In this document: piece by piece, positions 1 through 8,315 of the stretch
How the letters are laid out: every line of letters begins with the position of its first letter
Numbering within the stretch: position 1 is the stretch's first letter
NCBI RefSeq assembly: GCF_014712225.1
Contig: NZ_JACXBW010000018.1
Location: 1 to 64,000, forward strand
DNA from: Pseudarthrobacter sulfonivorans
GTDB taxonomy: Bacteria; Actinomycetota; Actinomycetes; Actinomycetales; Micrococcaceae
DNA: 64,000 bases
Direction of reading: 5' to 3'
Made by a program: the position numbers and the translations under genes
The notes under the pieces: generated by a model
Database searches by the model: none
What the model saw: only the letters and a program-made list of their open reading frames with translations
Told to the model about the DNA's origin: nothing

Positions 1-84
1 GCCACCGATAAATAATCCGGGCCCAGCTTCAGGAAAACCAAGAACCACGGACATGAACTGAAGCTGGAAACGAACATCCTCAAA

Positions 85-129
85 CGGGCGGTCCCCGGTG
101 CTGTAACAAAAAGCACCGGGGACCGCCTG
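85..129. terminator. Strong hairpin upstream of the DUF5134 gene
   Basis: A perfect 15-bp stem (88-102 with 112-126) encloses a 9-nt loop, and G87/C127 and C85/G129 extend it. No T-tract follows, so it is a terminator-like hairpin of uncertain direction. It probably ends a transcript entering from the left edge of the window. Confidence 0.5.
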
Positions 130-157
130 CACCTAACCCCGAACCTGTAGCGAGAGT

Positions 158-811
158 GTGATCCGCGTGTTCAATATCCCCGCAATTACCTGGACCCTCA
201 CAATAATCCTGCTGCTCAGTGGCAGCTACCACCTCCTGCAGGCCGCCAAACCACACCAGCTCACCGACCGGGTCAACAACACCCTCCACGCCCTCATGAA
301 CATCCTGATGGCCGCCATGCTCTGGAACTTCGCACCTTCCACCATGCTCGCCCAAATCGCCGTGCTCACGGGCGCAGCCCTCTGGTTCGTCATCCAGGCC
401 GTCGCCCGGCCCGAATTCAAAATCCTCTGTGCAGGCAGCCAAGGCCGCCTGAAATGCGTTTACCACAGCGTGAGCATGGGCGGCGCTGCAGTCATGATTG
501 CCATGATGGGTCAGGTCACTGGCGGCCACGCGCCGTCACCCGCGATGTCAATGCCGAACGCCCATCACTCCATGGCCGCGGCAACCCCAAGCACGGCCGC
601 GGCAACCTTTGACCACTCACCGGGCCTGGCAATCCTGCTGACAGCGATATTCGGCGCCGCAGCGGCGGTTTTCATTCTTCTGGTAGTCCTTACCGGCACG
701 AGGAAAACCACTCGCCACGACGCTTCGCGACGTTCCAACCGTGCAGGACATGGGCTGGAAGCTCTCGGGGCCGCCGCCATGGCCATGATGTTTGCCACGA
801 TGTCCTCATGA
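158..811 (+). CDS. DUF5134 family membrane protein
   Basis: A 217-residue integral membrane protein of unknown function. It reads as a DUF5134 protein: an N-terminal hydrophobic segment (residues 7-25), two further segments near 45-85, one near 107-122 and one near 152-180. A His/Met-rich stretch around residues 124-140 (HAPSPAMSMPNAHHSM) could bind metal, and DUF5134 genes often lie near copper-handling genes, but no copper gene is visible here. It starts with GTG; a short GAG-containing segment lies just upstream. Transcription probably ends at the hairpin at 863-898. The membrane call is secure and the metal link is speculative. Confidence 0.75.
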   Translation: MIRVFNIPAITWTLTIILLLSGSYHLLQAAKPHQLTDRVNNTLHALMNILMAAMLWNFAPSTMLAQIAVLTGAALWFVIQAVARPEFKILCAGSQGRLKCVYHSVSMGGAAVMIAMMGQVTGGHAPSPAMSMPNAHHSMAAATPSTAAATFDHSPGLAILLTAIFGAAAAVFILLVVLTGTRKTTRHDASRRSNRAGHGLEALGAAAMAMMFATMSS

Positions 812-862
812 CCCTGGCAATTGATCGTCCTCCAGTGACAGACCGACTGAGCGCAGCAGACT

Positions 863-898
863 CCGGGGCCTTCCGTTTCCCACCGCGGGAGGCCCCGG
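863..898 (+). terminator. Terminator-like hairpin after the DUF5134 gene
   Basis: CCGGGGCCT (863-871) pairs with AGGCCCCGG (890-898), and CCG/CGG extends the stem inward. It lies about 50 nt after the DUF5134 stop and before the oppositely oriented TetR gene. There is no strong T-tract. Confidence 0.5.
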
Positions 899-1080
899 CA
901 CCAACATATCGGGCGTTACACCACGCTGAGAAAGGCCATCACCAGGAACTCTTCAACCGTCCGCAGGGCCAAGGCCGCCGGATGGACTGGACGGGGAGCT
1001 GGCCTAGCCGCCGCTCCAAATGGCTTGGACTCGCCAGTCTCCTGGTGTGACAGGGCGCTGATGGCGCGGATAGTCCGCAC

Positions 1081-1668
1081 TCATACGCCGGCCTTTAGCA
1101 GAAGGGCGTCAATCATCATGAAAAACTGGGTGCGGTGGTCGATGGCCTTCGGGTCGGTCATGTACTGAATGGCCGCTCCGTCGTAAATCATCAGAAAGAT
1201 CCTCACCAATGCGCCGAATTCCAGACGGCACTGGTCACCGGTGCTTTGTGCAGCGGAAGAGAATAAATTTCCCAGCTCCACTTCATAAGCGGGATAGATT
1301 TTTGCGGCCAACGGACTTACGCCGGCATTGCGTGTCGCCCATAGAATGAGTTCGATCTCAGAAAGTATGCTTTCCGGCTCTTCCTCCAGTGCGCGCCAGT
1401 AGCCTTCAGCGACTTGCTCCACAGCCTTACGAAGTCCCAAATGGACCGGGACGCCGCTGGAGAAGCGACTCAAGTTCTTAAACCAAGCCTCAGCCGCCGC
1501 CTCCATCAGCTCTTCTTTATTGCTGAAACAATAATGAGCCGTCGCCAACGGGGCATTCGCTTCCTTGGCTATTGCCCGAATGGTCACGGACTGAACACCC
1601 TCACGACGCATCAGTTTCACTGTCGCTGAAATCAGCTGTTCTTTTCGATCTTCCGCGGATACTCTCAT
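1081..1668 (-). CDS. TetR/AcrR family transcriptional regulator
   Basis: A 195-residue regulator with an N-terminal TetR helix-turn-helix (residues about 8-55; the recognition region includes TIRAIAKEANAPLATAHYCF followed by NKEEL) and a helical ligand-binding C-terminal domain. It is divergent from two cupin genes across a 230-bp intergenic region, the usual arrangement for a TetR repressor controlling its neighbours and itself. A short inverted repeat ACAT-N6-ATGT overlaps a likely promoter spacer at 1776-1789 and could be its operator. The ligand is unknown. The start follows a GAGAGTGAG segment acting as ribosome binding site. Confidence 0.85.
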   Translation of the reverse strand: MRVSAEDRKEQLISATVKLMRREGVQSVTIRAIAKEANAPLATAHYCFSNKEELMEAAAEAWFKNLSRFSSGVPVHLGLRKAVEQVAEGYWRALEEEPESILSEIELILWATRNAGVSPLAAKIYPAYEVELGNLFSSAAQSTGDQCRLEFGALVRIFLMIYDGAAIQYMTDPKAIDHRTQFFMMIDALLLKAGV

Positions 1669-1767
1669 GGCTCACTCTCCTGTGTCCCGTTTCGGCCTGG
1701 TAGGGACACCTCCTTAACACTATGGCTTGAAGACAGAAAAAAGATTCAACGTCCCCTTCTGGAACGA

Positions 1768-1795
1768 TTGACTTGAACATCTGTCCATGTAAAAG
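1768..1795 (+). promoter_or_regulatory. Candidate promoter and operator for the cupin genes
   Basis: TTGACT (1768-1773) and TAAAAG (1790-1795) are spaced 16 bp, and an ACAT-CTGTCC-ATGT inverted repeat lies in the spacer. The fit is moderate; the regulator would be the divergent TetR protein. Confidence 0.35.
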
Positions 1796-1898
1796 TATTT
1801 ACACCACAGTGACCTGCATCACGATGATGCGTTGTCACTGGCTTCATCAGAGCATGTCGTAATGCAGACTTCCCCCGCAGAAGAAACGGTGAAAGACA

Positions 1899-2309
1899 AT
1901 GGTCACAACCAGCCCTCAGCCCCCGTCAATGACGACGACGGACGCGATAGATTTCTGGCCGGCGCAGTCCATGGCCCCCATGAAGGATCAGTGGCATGGC
2001 CTGCGTTGCAGGTTCATAAATGCTCATCCAGTAGGCCCTTGGGACGACTTCATACTCTCGGAGTGGGAGCTGGAGGCCTGCGCGTGGGAGGATTTCCACC
2101 CCCACAGCGAAACGAACTACGTGCTGGAAGGCGAGCTCCACATTGAGAGCGGAGGGGAGACCGTCATTCTCAAGCCGGGCGATTCAGCGCGCGTGAATCC
2201 CGGACAAATAGGGCGATACCGGGCTCCCGTCTATGCGCGCATGGTCACCGTATACGGACCCAATCCTCAAGGCGCGGAATCGCACTCCTTCCGCTACTAC
2301 GAAGTCTGA
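1899..2309 (+). CDS. Cupin domain protein
   Basis: A 136-residue single-domain cupin. Cupin motif 1 is recognisable (WEDFHPHSETNYVLEGELHI, two metal-type histidines and a glutamate), followed by the inter-motif KPGDSARVNPGQ. Such small cupins are usually metal-binding enzymes or sensors in carbohydrate or aromatic metabolism, but no substrate can be assigned. ATG 1899 is preferred because GAAAGAC lies just upstream; an internal ATG at 1929 lacks a ribosome binding site. The gene is divergent from the TetR regulator and 116 bp before a second cupin, so the two probably share regulation. Confidence 0.75.
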   Translation: MVTTSPQPPSMTTTDAIDFWPAQSMAPMKDQWHGLRCRFINAHPVGPWDDFILSEWELEACAWEDFHPHSETNYVLEGELHIESGGETVILKPGDSARVNPGQIGRYRAPVYARMVTVYGPNPQGAESHSFRYYEV

Positions 2310-2425
2310 GCGCCAACCAAACTCCAGCTCAGAGGAAATATTCACGCCTGCCGGTTGTCAATCAGCATTGAAACCAACGCCCCTATCGGCGTAACCGATC
2401 CATAGCCCTCTTGAAAGGCAGACCA

Positions 2426-2788
2426 ATGACACAAAAGACAGCCTCCATCTCAGCAACTCTTATTCGCGATGCGAAGAATGTAACGGAACTTGATGATTGG
2501 GGTCCGTGTCCCGAAGCAACCGGAAAGCAGATGAACACGCGCGGGCACTACTTGTGGAAGAACGAGGATGGCGCCGAATCCGGCATCTGGGAATGCACGG
2601 AAGGGCCCTCTCGCTGGGTCCTCGAAACTCATGAGTTCGTGCACGTCCTCACGGGCTCTATGACAATTACCCCCGACGACGGGGAATCCCGGTTCGTTGG
2701 TCCCGGCGACACCATCTTCATCCCCAGGGGCTGGAGTGGCAACTGAGAGCTTCACGAGACGTTGCGCAAGCTTTACGTGATCTTCTGA
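2426..2788 (+). pseudogene. DUF861-like cupin gene interrupted by an in-frame TGA
   Basis: A small cupin of the DUF861/EutQ-like type. Translation from ATG 2426 (GAAAGGCAG just upstream) runs through WECTEGPSRWVLETHEFVHVL and the PGDTIFIPRGWSGN segment, then stops at TGA 2744-2746. The same frame continues after that stop as ELHETLRKLYVIF to a second TGA at 2786-2788. This tail matches the expected family C-terminus, and the TGA occupies the position where a tryptophan (TGG) is expected. A single G-to-A change, or a sequencing error, therefore explains the break. If real, the protein lacks its last strand. It follows a second cupin in the same direction. Confidence 0.75.
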
Positions 2789-3069
2789 TAGCCGCAGGAT
2801 TCGCGCGGACCAAACGGGCAGCAGGCCTGCCAGGCACGAATCCTTCCGGCACAAGCTTTCCCCACACCTGTTGTAGCGCCGGAGTCGATGAGGACTTCGA
2901 TCCCGGCCCGCTGGCGTGACCGTCGCGGAGGCGGCTTTGCGGAATCGGGCCTGAGCCCGGGCCGCGCCTTCAGGGTTGACTGCGGGATGGACCCGGACGA
3001 TATGCTAAGCATACTGATGAATTGATTACGTCCTTCATCGGTTCCGGTTCTACTCTCGAAGGAGATGTG

Positions 3070-3996
3070 ATGAGCACGAAGGTGGAAAAGCGCATTCTGG
3101 TAAACGTGCCGGTGAGCACCGCTTACAACCAGTGGACGCAGTTTGAAGAATTCCCCCACTTCATGGGTGGGGTAAAAAGCGTGAAACAGACCAGCGATGA
3201 CCGGCTGGAATGGGTAGCGGAAATCGCCGGAGTCCGCAGGCAGTGGACCGCAAAGGTCCTGGAACAGATCCCCGACAGGAAGGTTGCCTGGGCCGCCACC
3301 GAAGGTGCCACCAACGCCGGTGCAGTGGAGTTCGAAGACGTGGGAGGCGGACAGACCTCGCTGCGGCTCACACTCGAATACGACCCTGAGGGCATCGTCG
3401 AAAAGATCGGCGACAAGCTGCACGTCGTTGACCGCCAGGCGGAAGCTGACCTGCAGCGCTTCAAGGAATTCATTGAGGATGCAGGCTACGCCAGCGGCGC
3501 CTGGCGTCAGTCAGTCAATGAGGGCGCTGCCGTAGGCACCCCCGGCGTCGAGGATGCCGGAGCCTCACGCGGAGACTCGGGCAAGGCCGGCATCTCCGGC
3601 AAGATGGCGGCAGGGTTGGGCGTCGCAGCTGTCGCCGGCGCCGCCGCGGCGATGAACGCGGGCAAGGACAAGGACACAGCCGAGACCCACGACGTCACGG
3701 TGATCCCTCCGGTTCAACCGGTTACGGTCGAGCCCACCCCGATACAGCATGTGCCGGCCGATTCAGTCGCCAGCACGACGGCGGCGGCCGGCGTCGAGAC
3801 AGGCACTGGAGTCATGTCGGGCTCCGCCGCCGTCGGCACAGATCGCTCGCCCGGGCAGCCGTTCGACCAGACCAACGGCCTGGTGGACCTCGAGGGTGAG
3901 TCCGACGAAACTGCTGAAGGTGAGCTCCGCAGCGCGGCCGAGCGGCGCGAGAAGCACGAGCCCCGAACGATTCCTCCGCTGGGCGGCAACGTTTAG
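3070..3996 (+). CDS. SRPBCC (polyketide cyclase/dehydrase-like) protein, long form
   Basis: A 308-residue protein. Residues 1-145 form an SRPBCC helix-grip domain of the cyclase/dehydrase type (STAYNQWTQFEEFPHFMGGV near the N-terminus, then EWVAEIAGVRRQW). Residues about 160-260 are Ala/Gly/Pro-rich low complexity with a hydrophobic stretch (AAGLGVAAVAGAAAAM). The C-terminus carries PFDQTNGLVDLEGESD and ends in PPLGG. A paralogue at 22306 shares both the domain and this C-terminal signature but lacks the long linker. Such proteins bind hydrophobic ligands; no ligand can be named. ATG 3070 is chosen because GAAGGAG lies 5 nt upstream; an in-frame TTG at 3022 has no such site. Confidence 0.85.
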   Translation: MSTKVEKRILVNVPVSTAYNQWTQFEEFPHFMGGVKSVKQTSDDRLEWVAEIAGVRRQWTAKVLEQIPDRKVAWAATEGATNAGAVEFEDVGGGQTSLRLTLEYDPEGIVEKIGDKLHVVDRQAEADLQRFKEFIEDAGYASGAWRQSVNEGAAVGTPGVEDAGASRGDSGKAGISGKMAAGLGVAAVAGAAAAMNAGKDKDTAETHDVTVIPPVQPVTVEPTPIQHVPADSVASTTAAAGVETGTGVMSGSAAVGTDRSPGQPFDQTNGLVDLEGESDETAEGELRSAAERREKHEPRTIPPLGGNV

Positions 3997-4030
3997 CGCT
4001 GACAATCCACGCGGCTCTGTCTGCGCGCAT

Positions 4031-4067
4031 GGCCCCGCTCCCGCACTGCCAGTGCGGGAACGGGGCC
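4031..4067. terminator. Terminator hairpin between convergent genes
   Basis: A 17-bp stem with one mismatch and a 3-nt loop (4031-4047 with 4051-4067), followed by CGCTCTGTT on the plus strand. It lies between the SRPBCC gene and the convergent small membrane protein gene and can serve both. Confidence 0.75.
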
Positions 4068-4073
4068 GCTCTG

Positions 4074-4442
4074 TTAAAGCCGTTGGCCGGCGTCGTAGGG
4101 GTTCAGCAGCTCGACAAGCATGGCGATCAGCGCCGCAGGAATAAGGAAATACCCGGTCAGAACACCCCAGCCGCCATCCTCGAACTGCAGGGCAAGCCCG
4201 CCAACCACCACCGCGGGCAGTCCCGTCAACACCGACACCCATCGCGGTCCCTGCCGCAGCCAGGACCACACAGCCGCACCGGCGAAGGCGAGGGACCCGA
4301 GCAGCACCAGCCGGTGCCCCACCGGATAGGTGGGGGGTTCGATGAGGAAAGAGAAGACGTCGGCCAGTCCGCATGCCATGAGCGCCGCCGCGACGAGCAC
4401 CAGCAGTGCCCACAGCCCCTCCCGCCACCGGATAAGGTTCAT
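4074..4442 (-). CDS. Small hypothetical membrane protein, four predicted helices
   Basis: A 122-residue protein with about four hydrophobic segments (residues 10-34, 43-62, 69-86 and 92-113), short loops and no catalytic motif. I do not recognise a family. On its coding strand GATAGT lies 8 nt before the ATG, so the mRNA may be nearly leaderless. A perfect 14-bp tandem duplication sits just upstream. It converges on the SRPBCC gene, from which a strong hairpin separates it. Confidence 0.7.
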   Translation of the reverse strand: MNLIRWREGLWALLVLVAAALMACGLADVFSFLIEPPTYPVGHRLVLLGSLAFAGAAVWSWLRQGPRWVSVLTGLPAVVVGGLALQFEDGGWGVLTGYFLIPAALIAMLVELLNPYDAGQRL

Positions 4443-4480
4443 GGACCGAAACTATCCCATGCCGCGGTTTCTCACGCCGC

Positions 4481-4508
4481 CGTATCCCCTGGGGCGTATC
4501 CCCTGGGG
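4481..4508. repeat. Perfect 14-bp tandem duplication
   Basis: CGTATCCCCTGGGG occurs twice without a gap (4481-4494 and 4495-4508). Each copy holds the palindrome CCCC-T-GGGG. It lies 40-66 bp upstream of the small membrane protein gene and could be a protein-binding site or replication slippage. Confidence 0.85.
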
Positions 4509-4528
4509 CCGTCGGACGCTCATTGACT

Positions 4529-4569
4529 GGAAGCCCCCACGCGAGATGAACTCGAGCGCGGGGGCTTCC
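4529..4569. terminator. Terminator-like hairpin downstream of the MHS transporter
   Basis: GGAAGCCCCC pairs with GGGGGCTTCC, with GC-rich inner pairing around an AGATGAACTCGA loop. It lies about 160 nt beyond the stop of the minus-strand transporter gene. Confidence 0.55.
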
Positions 4570-4728
4570 ACGGGCTTCGTTGGGGGGTATCGAAGCCGCA
4601 ACCAATCTACCGGCCGCGGGCCTGCACCAAGGCTGGCACAGGCCGGCCTGCCGGAATCTTGACTGAACCTTGAGCCGGCCAGCAGGGGTAGGTACCAAGT
4701 GGCGCCAAACCCTGCTGGCCGCAAGGAA

Positions 4729-6060
4729 TCAGTGGTGGCTCACGCCCAGCGGACGGCCTTTTGTCTCCTTGGCGAGCAGGACGCCAATGGACGAAATGAC
4801 ACAAAGGATCATGATGTAGATGCCAATGGATCCGGTCCATTTGGTGCTCTGCAGCAGGGACTCGGCAATGGTTGCCGCGAAGGCCCCGCCGAGGATGGCG
4901 CCGAACGCGTACCCGATGGAGATCCCGGAGTAGCGCACGTTGGCGGGGAACATTTCGGCGTACATGGCCGACATGGGGCCGTAGGAGAGGCCCAGCCCGA
5001 TGGTCAGGACAAACAGGGCCACGCCGTAGAGGGTGATGTTTTTGGTGTCGATCAGGGCGAACATCGGGATCATCCACACAAAGACGATTGCGTAGCCGAT
5101 CAGGAAGGTCTTGACCCTGCCGATCTTGTCAGAGAGCCAGCCGCCGACGAGGGTGAAGATCAGCCAGCCGAAGGAAGCGAGCGTGGTGGCGAGCAGGATT
5201 TCCGGGACCGCCATCTTCAGCGTCCTGGTGGCGTAGGAGATGAAGAAGGCAATCAGCAGGTACCCGGCAGCATTGTTGCCGATGAAGATCAGGGTGGAGT
5301 ACAGGACGGGCAGCTTGTGGTTCCGGATCAACTCACCGAGCGGCGCCTTGCTTTCTTCCTTGCGAGCGGCCATCTCCTTGAAGACCGGGCTCTCGGCGAC
5401 GGCCCGGCGGATCAGGTAGCCGACAACGATCAGCACGATGGACAGCAGGAACGGCACCCGCCAGCCCCAGGAGGCGAAGTCCTCCTTGGACATGTTCGAG
5501 TTGAGCACAAAGAGCAGGCCCGTGGCGAGGATCATGCCTACCGGCACGCCAATCTGCGGGTACGCACCGAAGATGCCGCGCTTGCTCCTGGGCGCGTGCT
5601 CCACGGCCATCAGGGCCGCGCCGCCCCATTCACCCCCGGCGGAGAAGCCTTGGATAATGCGCAGCAGGATCAGCAGGACCGGAGCCCAGAAACCGATCTG
5701 GGCGTAGGTGGGCAGCATGCCGATCAGTGCCGTGGCGGCACCCATCATGATGAGCGTGAACACCAGCATGGCCTTGCGGCCGAGGCGGTCACCCAAGTGG
5801 CCGGCGACGATGGCGCCGAGCGGCCGGAAGAGGAAGCTGATGCCAATCAATGCGAAGGACAGGATCTGCGCCAGTCCCGGGTTGGAGTCGTTCAGCGGGG
5901 CCAGGAACAGCGGGGACAGCAGCGTCCCTGTCAGCTGGGCAAAGATGAAGAAGTCGTACCACTCAATGGTGGTGCCCACGAGGGTTCCGGCGAGGACTTT
6001 TCGTTCCTCGTGCTTGCTGCTGGGACCCGACTCTGAATCGACGTGTGAAGTTGCTGTCAT
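4729..6060 (-). CDS. MFS permease of the metabolite:H+ symporter (MHS) family, probable phenylacetate uptake
   Basis: A 443-residue, 12-helix transporter of the MHS group (shikimate/ProP/alpha-ketoglutarate-like). Typical features are GTTIEWYDFFIF near residues 28-39, FRPLGAIVAGHLGDRLGRK near 78-96 and RIIQGFSAGGEWGGAAL near 135-151. A PaaR-type operator (6116-6133) lies 56 bp upstream, and the gene follows paaG on the same strand, so import of phenylacetate or a related aromatic acid is the best inference. Substrate cannot be read from sequence. GGAG lies 5 nt before the ATG. Confidence 0.85.
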   Translation of the reverse strand: MTATSHVDSESGPSSKHEERKVLAGTLVGTTIEWYDFFIFAQLTGTLLSPLFLAPLNDSNPGLAQILSFALIGISFLFRPLGAIVAGHLGDRLGRKAMLVFTLIMMGAATALIGMLPTYAQIGFWAPVLLILLRIIQGFSAGGEWGGAALMAVEHAPRSKRGIFGAYPQIGVPVGMILATGLLFVLNSNMSKEDFASWGWRVPFLLSIVLIVVGYLIRRAVAESPVFKEMAARKEESKAPLGELIRNHKLPVLYSTLIFIGNNAAGYLLIAFFISYATRTLKMAVPEILLATTLASFGWLIFTLVGGWLSDKIGRVKTFLIGYAIVFVWMIPMFALIDTKNITLYGVALFVLTIGLGLSYGPMSAMYAEMFPANVRYSGISIGYAFGAILGGAFAATIAESLLQSTKWTGSIGIYIMILCVISSIGVLLAKETKGRPLGVSHH

Positions 6061-6115
6061 TGGAACTCCATGGCTGGGGGCAGCGATGCTGCCACGTATA
6101 GGTGTCGCGAGATTT

Positions 6116-6133
6116 ACTGATCGAACGTTCAGT
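6116..6133 (-). promoter_or_regulatory. Predicted PaaR operator upstream of the MHS permease
   Basis: ACTGATCGAACGTTCAGT is an imperfect 18-bp palindrome (7 of 9 pairs) of the form shared by six sites in the paa locus. It lies 56 bp before the permease start. Confidence 0.7.
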
Positions 6134-6249
6134 TACCCTAGATAGTACATCGATGTGGCCTGGACCACAGCTAAATTTTTTAGCGGCGCGGTTCCCGAAC
6201 GAAGCGCCAGCGTAAAGCGCCCCCAGGCATGAAGCCGCGCCAGTGGCCG

Positions 6250-7041
6250 CTAGCGCGCGAGGGTTCCGTTGAACACCGGTGACCGTTTTTCCTGGAAGGC
6301 CCTGAAACCTTCGGCGTAGTCCTCGCTCTTGCACAGCCGCGCCTGCTCGGCGTTCTCTTCGGCCAGGGCGTCCCAGAGGCCCAGCCGCTGGTCGCGGATG
6401 TGCGCCACGAGCTCCTTGCTCGCGGTGAACGCACCCGTGGCACCGGCGGCGACTCGCGTGACAATTTCCCGCGTGCTCGGCAGTAGTTCATCAGCGGGCA
6501 TGGCGCGGCTGAACATCCCCTGCGCCACGGCCTCGGCACCGGACATCAGCTCGGCTGTGTAGATCAGGTCCAGCGTCCGGTGCATGCCCAGCCGCTCCGT
6601 GAAGTACCAGTGCCCGCCCGAATCCAGCGTGGCCCCGAGCTTTGCAAAGGGCGAGCCAAACTTCGCATTTTCCGCCACGTAGACCACGTCGGTGGCCAGC
6701 AGCAGGCCCAGCCCCACGCCGAGACAGGCGCCCTGAGCCGCGGCGAACGTCGGCGCCGGGAACGCACTCATCTTCTTCAGCAGTGGCTGCACCAGACCCG
6801 CCAGGTACGCCTCGGCGTCGTCGCTTTCCGGCGTCACGTTCTGGATGTCGCGGCCCGCGCAGAAGGCGCGGCCCTCTCCCCTGAGCAGCAGCGCCCGCAC
6901 CTTACCGCGTGCGGCGGCGGCAGCGGCGTCGTCGTACGCCCGGGACAACTCTGCGAGCGCCTGCTCGTCGAGCGAGTTCAGCTTGTGCGGCGCGTCCAGG
7001 ACCACTTCGGCGATGTTGTTGGCGATGGAAAGGGAGATCAT
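6250..7041 (-). CDS. paaG: PaaG-type 1,2-epoxyphenylacetyl-CoA isomerase (crotonase fold)
   Basis: A 263-residue crotonase-superfamily enzyme. In the pathway PaaG converts the ring epoxide of phenylacetyl-CoA to oxepin-CoA. The oxyanion-hole segments GRAFCAGRDI (57-66) and QGACLGVGLGL are present. Where hydratases carry their first catalytic Glu this protein has Leu, and it keeps an Asp at residue 140 in TLDSGGHW, the pattern of the PaaG/isomerase branch rather than PaaF. It is the last gene of the minus-strand paaABCDE-G operon, 23 bp after paaE, with TAGGAG 4 nt before the ATG. The assignment combines motif and context. Confidence 0.85.
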   Translation of the reverse strand: MISLSIANNIAEVVLDAPHKLNSLDEQALAELSRAYDDAAAAAARGKVRALLLRGEGRAFCAGRDIQNVTPESDDAEAYLAGLVQPLLKKMSAFPAPTFAAAQGACLGVGLGLLLATDVVYVAENAKFGSPFAKLGATLDSGGHWYFTERLGMHRTLDLIYTAELMSGAEAVAQGMFSRAMPADELLPSTREIVTRVAAGATGAFTASKELVAHIRDQRLGLWDALAEENAEQARLCKSEDYAEGFRAFQEKRSPVFNGTLAR

Positions 7042-7064
7042 GGGGCTCCTAAAATTGGTAATGC

Positions 7065-8306
7065 TTAGACGTCGAAGTCGACCATGACTTCCTTGCTGGT
7101 GGGGTGGCTCTGGCAGGTCAGGACGTAGCCTTTATCCAGTTCATCCTGCTCCAGGGCGTAGTTCTCGTCCATGGTCACGCTGCCGGTGACCACCTTGGCA
7201 CGGCAGGTGCCGCAGACTCCCCCGGCGCACGCGAACGGCACGTCGGGGCGGACCCGCAGTGCGGCGTTGAGGATGGATTCACGGGCGTGCGTGGGGCTGG
7301 CCACCTCGCCCTGCAGGCCGTCCAGCTTGAACGTGATCTTGTACGTTTCCTTGGACTCGTCCACCAGCACCGGCCGGCCTGCGTGGCCTTCCGGACGGTC
7401 CGGTTTGCCCGAGGAAAACAGCTCAAACCGGACGTTGTCCGGGCTGACACCCCGCTCGGCCAGGGTGTCCCGGCACAGCTGCACCAGTTCGAACGGCCCG
7501 CACAGGAACCACTCGTCCACATCGTCGGCGTGGATGGCGGTGCCCAGCAGCTGCCGGAGCTTTTCGGCGTCGATCCGGCCGCTGAGCAGCGGCGCGATCC
7601 GCTGTTCGCGGGACAGCACGTGGTGGATGGCGAGGCGCTGCGGGTATTTGTCCTTCAGGTCCGCGAGCTCTTCCAGGAACATCACGTCCATGGCGGCCTT
7701 GTTGGCGTAGATCAGGTCGAACCTGCTCGCCGGGTTGGCTGCCAACAGCGTGCGGGCGATGGCGATTACCGGCGTAATGCCGGAGCCCGCGGCGATGGCC
7801 ACGAAGCTGGCCTCGCCGGTCGAAGCGATTTCCCCGGCCAGTTCCTCCGGATGGTTCATGGAGTTCATCCGGTTCTGCTCCACAGCCTTGCCGTCCCGGC
7901 CGTGCTTGGACACAAACGCGCCCATGGGGCTCATGACGTCCAGGGTGTCCCCCGCCTTCAGCTCGGCGTTGGCCCAGGTGGAGAACAGCCCGCCAAGGTC
8001 CTTCTTCACGGCAACGCGGATCTCGCTGCTGCCGTCCGCGAAGCTGCGCGGCTCGGCGCAGATGGAGTAGCTGCGGCGCACTTCATGCAGCTCACCGGTC
8101 TCGTCCGGCAGCTTGGTGCGGAGGGCCACGTACTGGCCGGGCAGGTAGTCGAACTGGCCGGCGAGTTCGGCCGGAACATGGAAGGAGACTTCAATGGCGT
8201 CCTCGGTGAGCCGGCGCACCTCCTTGACGGCGAGCGTGTGGAAGGACGGACGACGGCGGCCGGTGGCCTGCGCCGATTCGGCGGCGGTCTGGCGGACAAC
8301 AGGCAT
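7065..8306 (-). CDS. paaE: Phenylacetyl-CoA 1,2-epoxidase reductase subunit PaaE
   Basis: A 413-residue iron-sulfur flavoprotein that passes electrons from NAD(P)H to the diiron oxygenase PaaA. The N-terminal half is a ferredoxin-NADP reductase module (RRSYSIC flavin motif; GSGITPVIAIARTLL nucleotide motif; FLCGPFELV). The C-terminal plant-type 2Fe-2S domain has ligands Cys360, Cys365, Cys368 and Cys398 (CAGGVCGTC ... LTC). It is somewhat longer than the classic PaaE of about 355 residues, owing to an insertion near MNSMNHPEELAGE and a longer N-terminus. AAGGAAA lies just before the ATG. Operon position after paaD supports the call. Confidence 0.95.
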   Translation of the reverse strand: MPVVRQTAAESAQATGRRRPSFHTLAVKEVRRLTEDAIEVSFHVPAELAGQFDYLPGQYVALRTKLPDETGELHEVRRSYSICAEPRSFADGSSEIRVAVKKDLGGLFSTWANAELKAGDTLDVMSPMGAFVSKHGRDGKAVEQNRMNSMNHPEELAGEIASTGEASFVAIAAGSGITPVIAIARTLLAANPASRFDLIYANKAAMDVMFLEELADLKDKYPQRLAIHHVLSREQRIAPLLSGRIDAEKLRQLLGTAIHADDVDEWFLCGPFELVQLCRDTLAERGVSPDNVRFELFSSGKPDRPEGHAGRPVLVDESKETYKITFKLDGLQGEVASPTHARESILNAALRVRPDVPFACAGGVCGTCRAKVVTGSVTMDENYALEQDELDKGYVLTCQSHPTSKEVMVDFDV

Positions 8307-8315
8307 GGGGTTTCC

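Noticed and set aside
40-150. Possible IS3-type transposase OrfA tail (frame reads KNHGHELKLETNILKRAV)
   Set aside because: The match to a leucine-zipper OrfA end is only suggestive, no inverted repeat or OrfB is present, and the frame runs into the hairpin at 85-129.
808-1050. 80-codon plus-strand ORF overlapping the end of the DUF5134 gene
   Set aside because: It spans a strong hairpin, has no ribosome binding site and its translation is not protein-like; it is better explained as downstream untranslated sequence.
4699-6036. 445-codon plus-strand ORF opposite the MHS permease
   Set aside because: Mirror of a high-GC gene: composition is unnatural (Gly/Asp/Glu/Gln-rich), while the minus strand encodes an unmistakable transporter.
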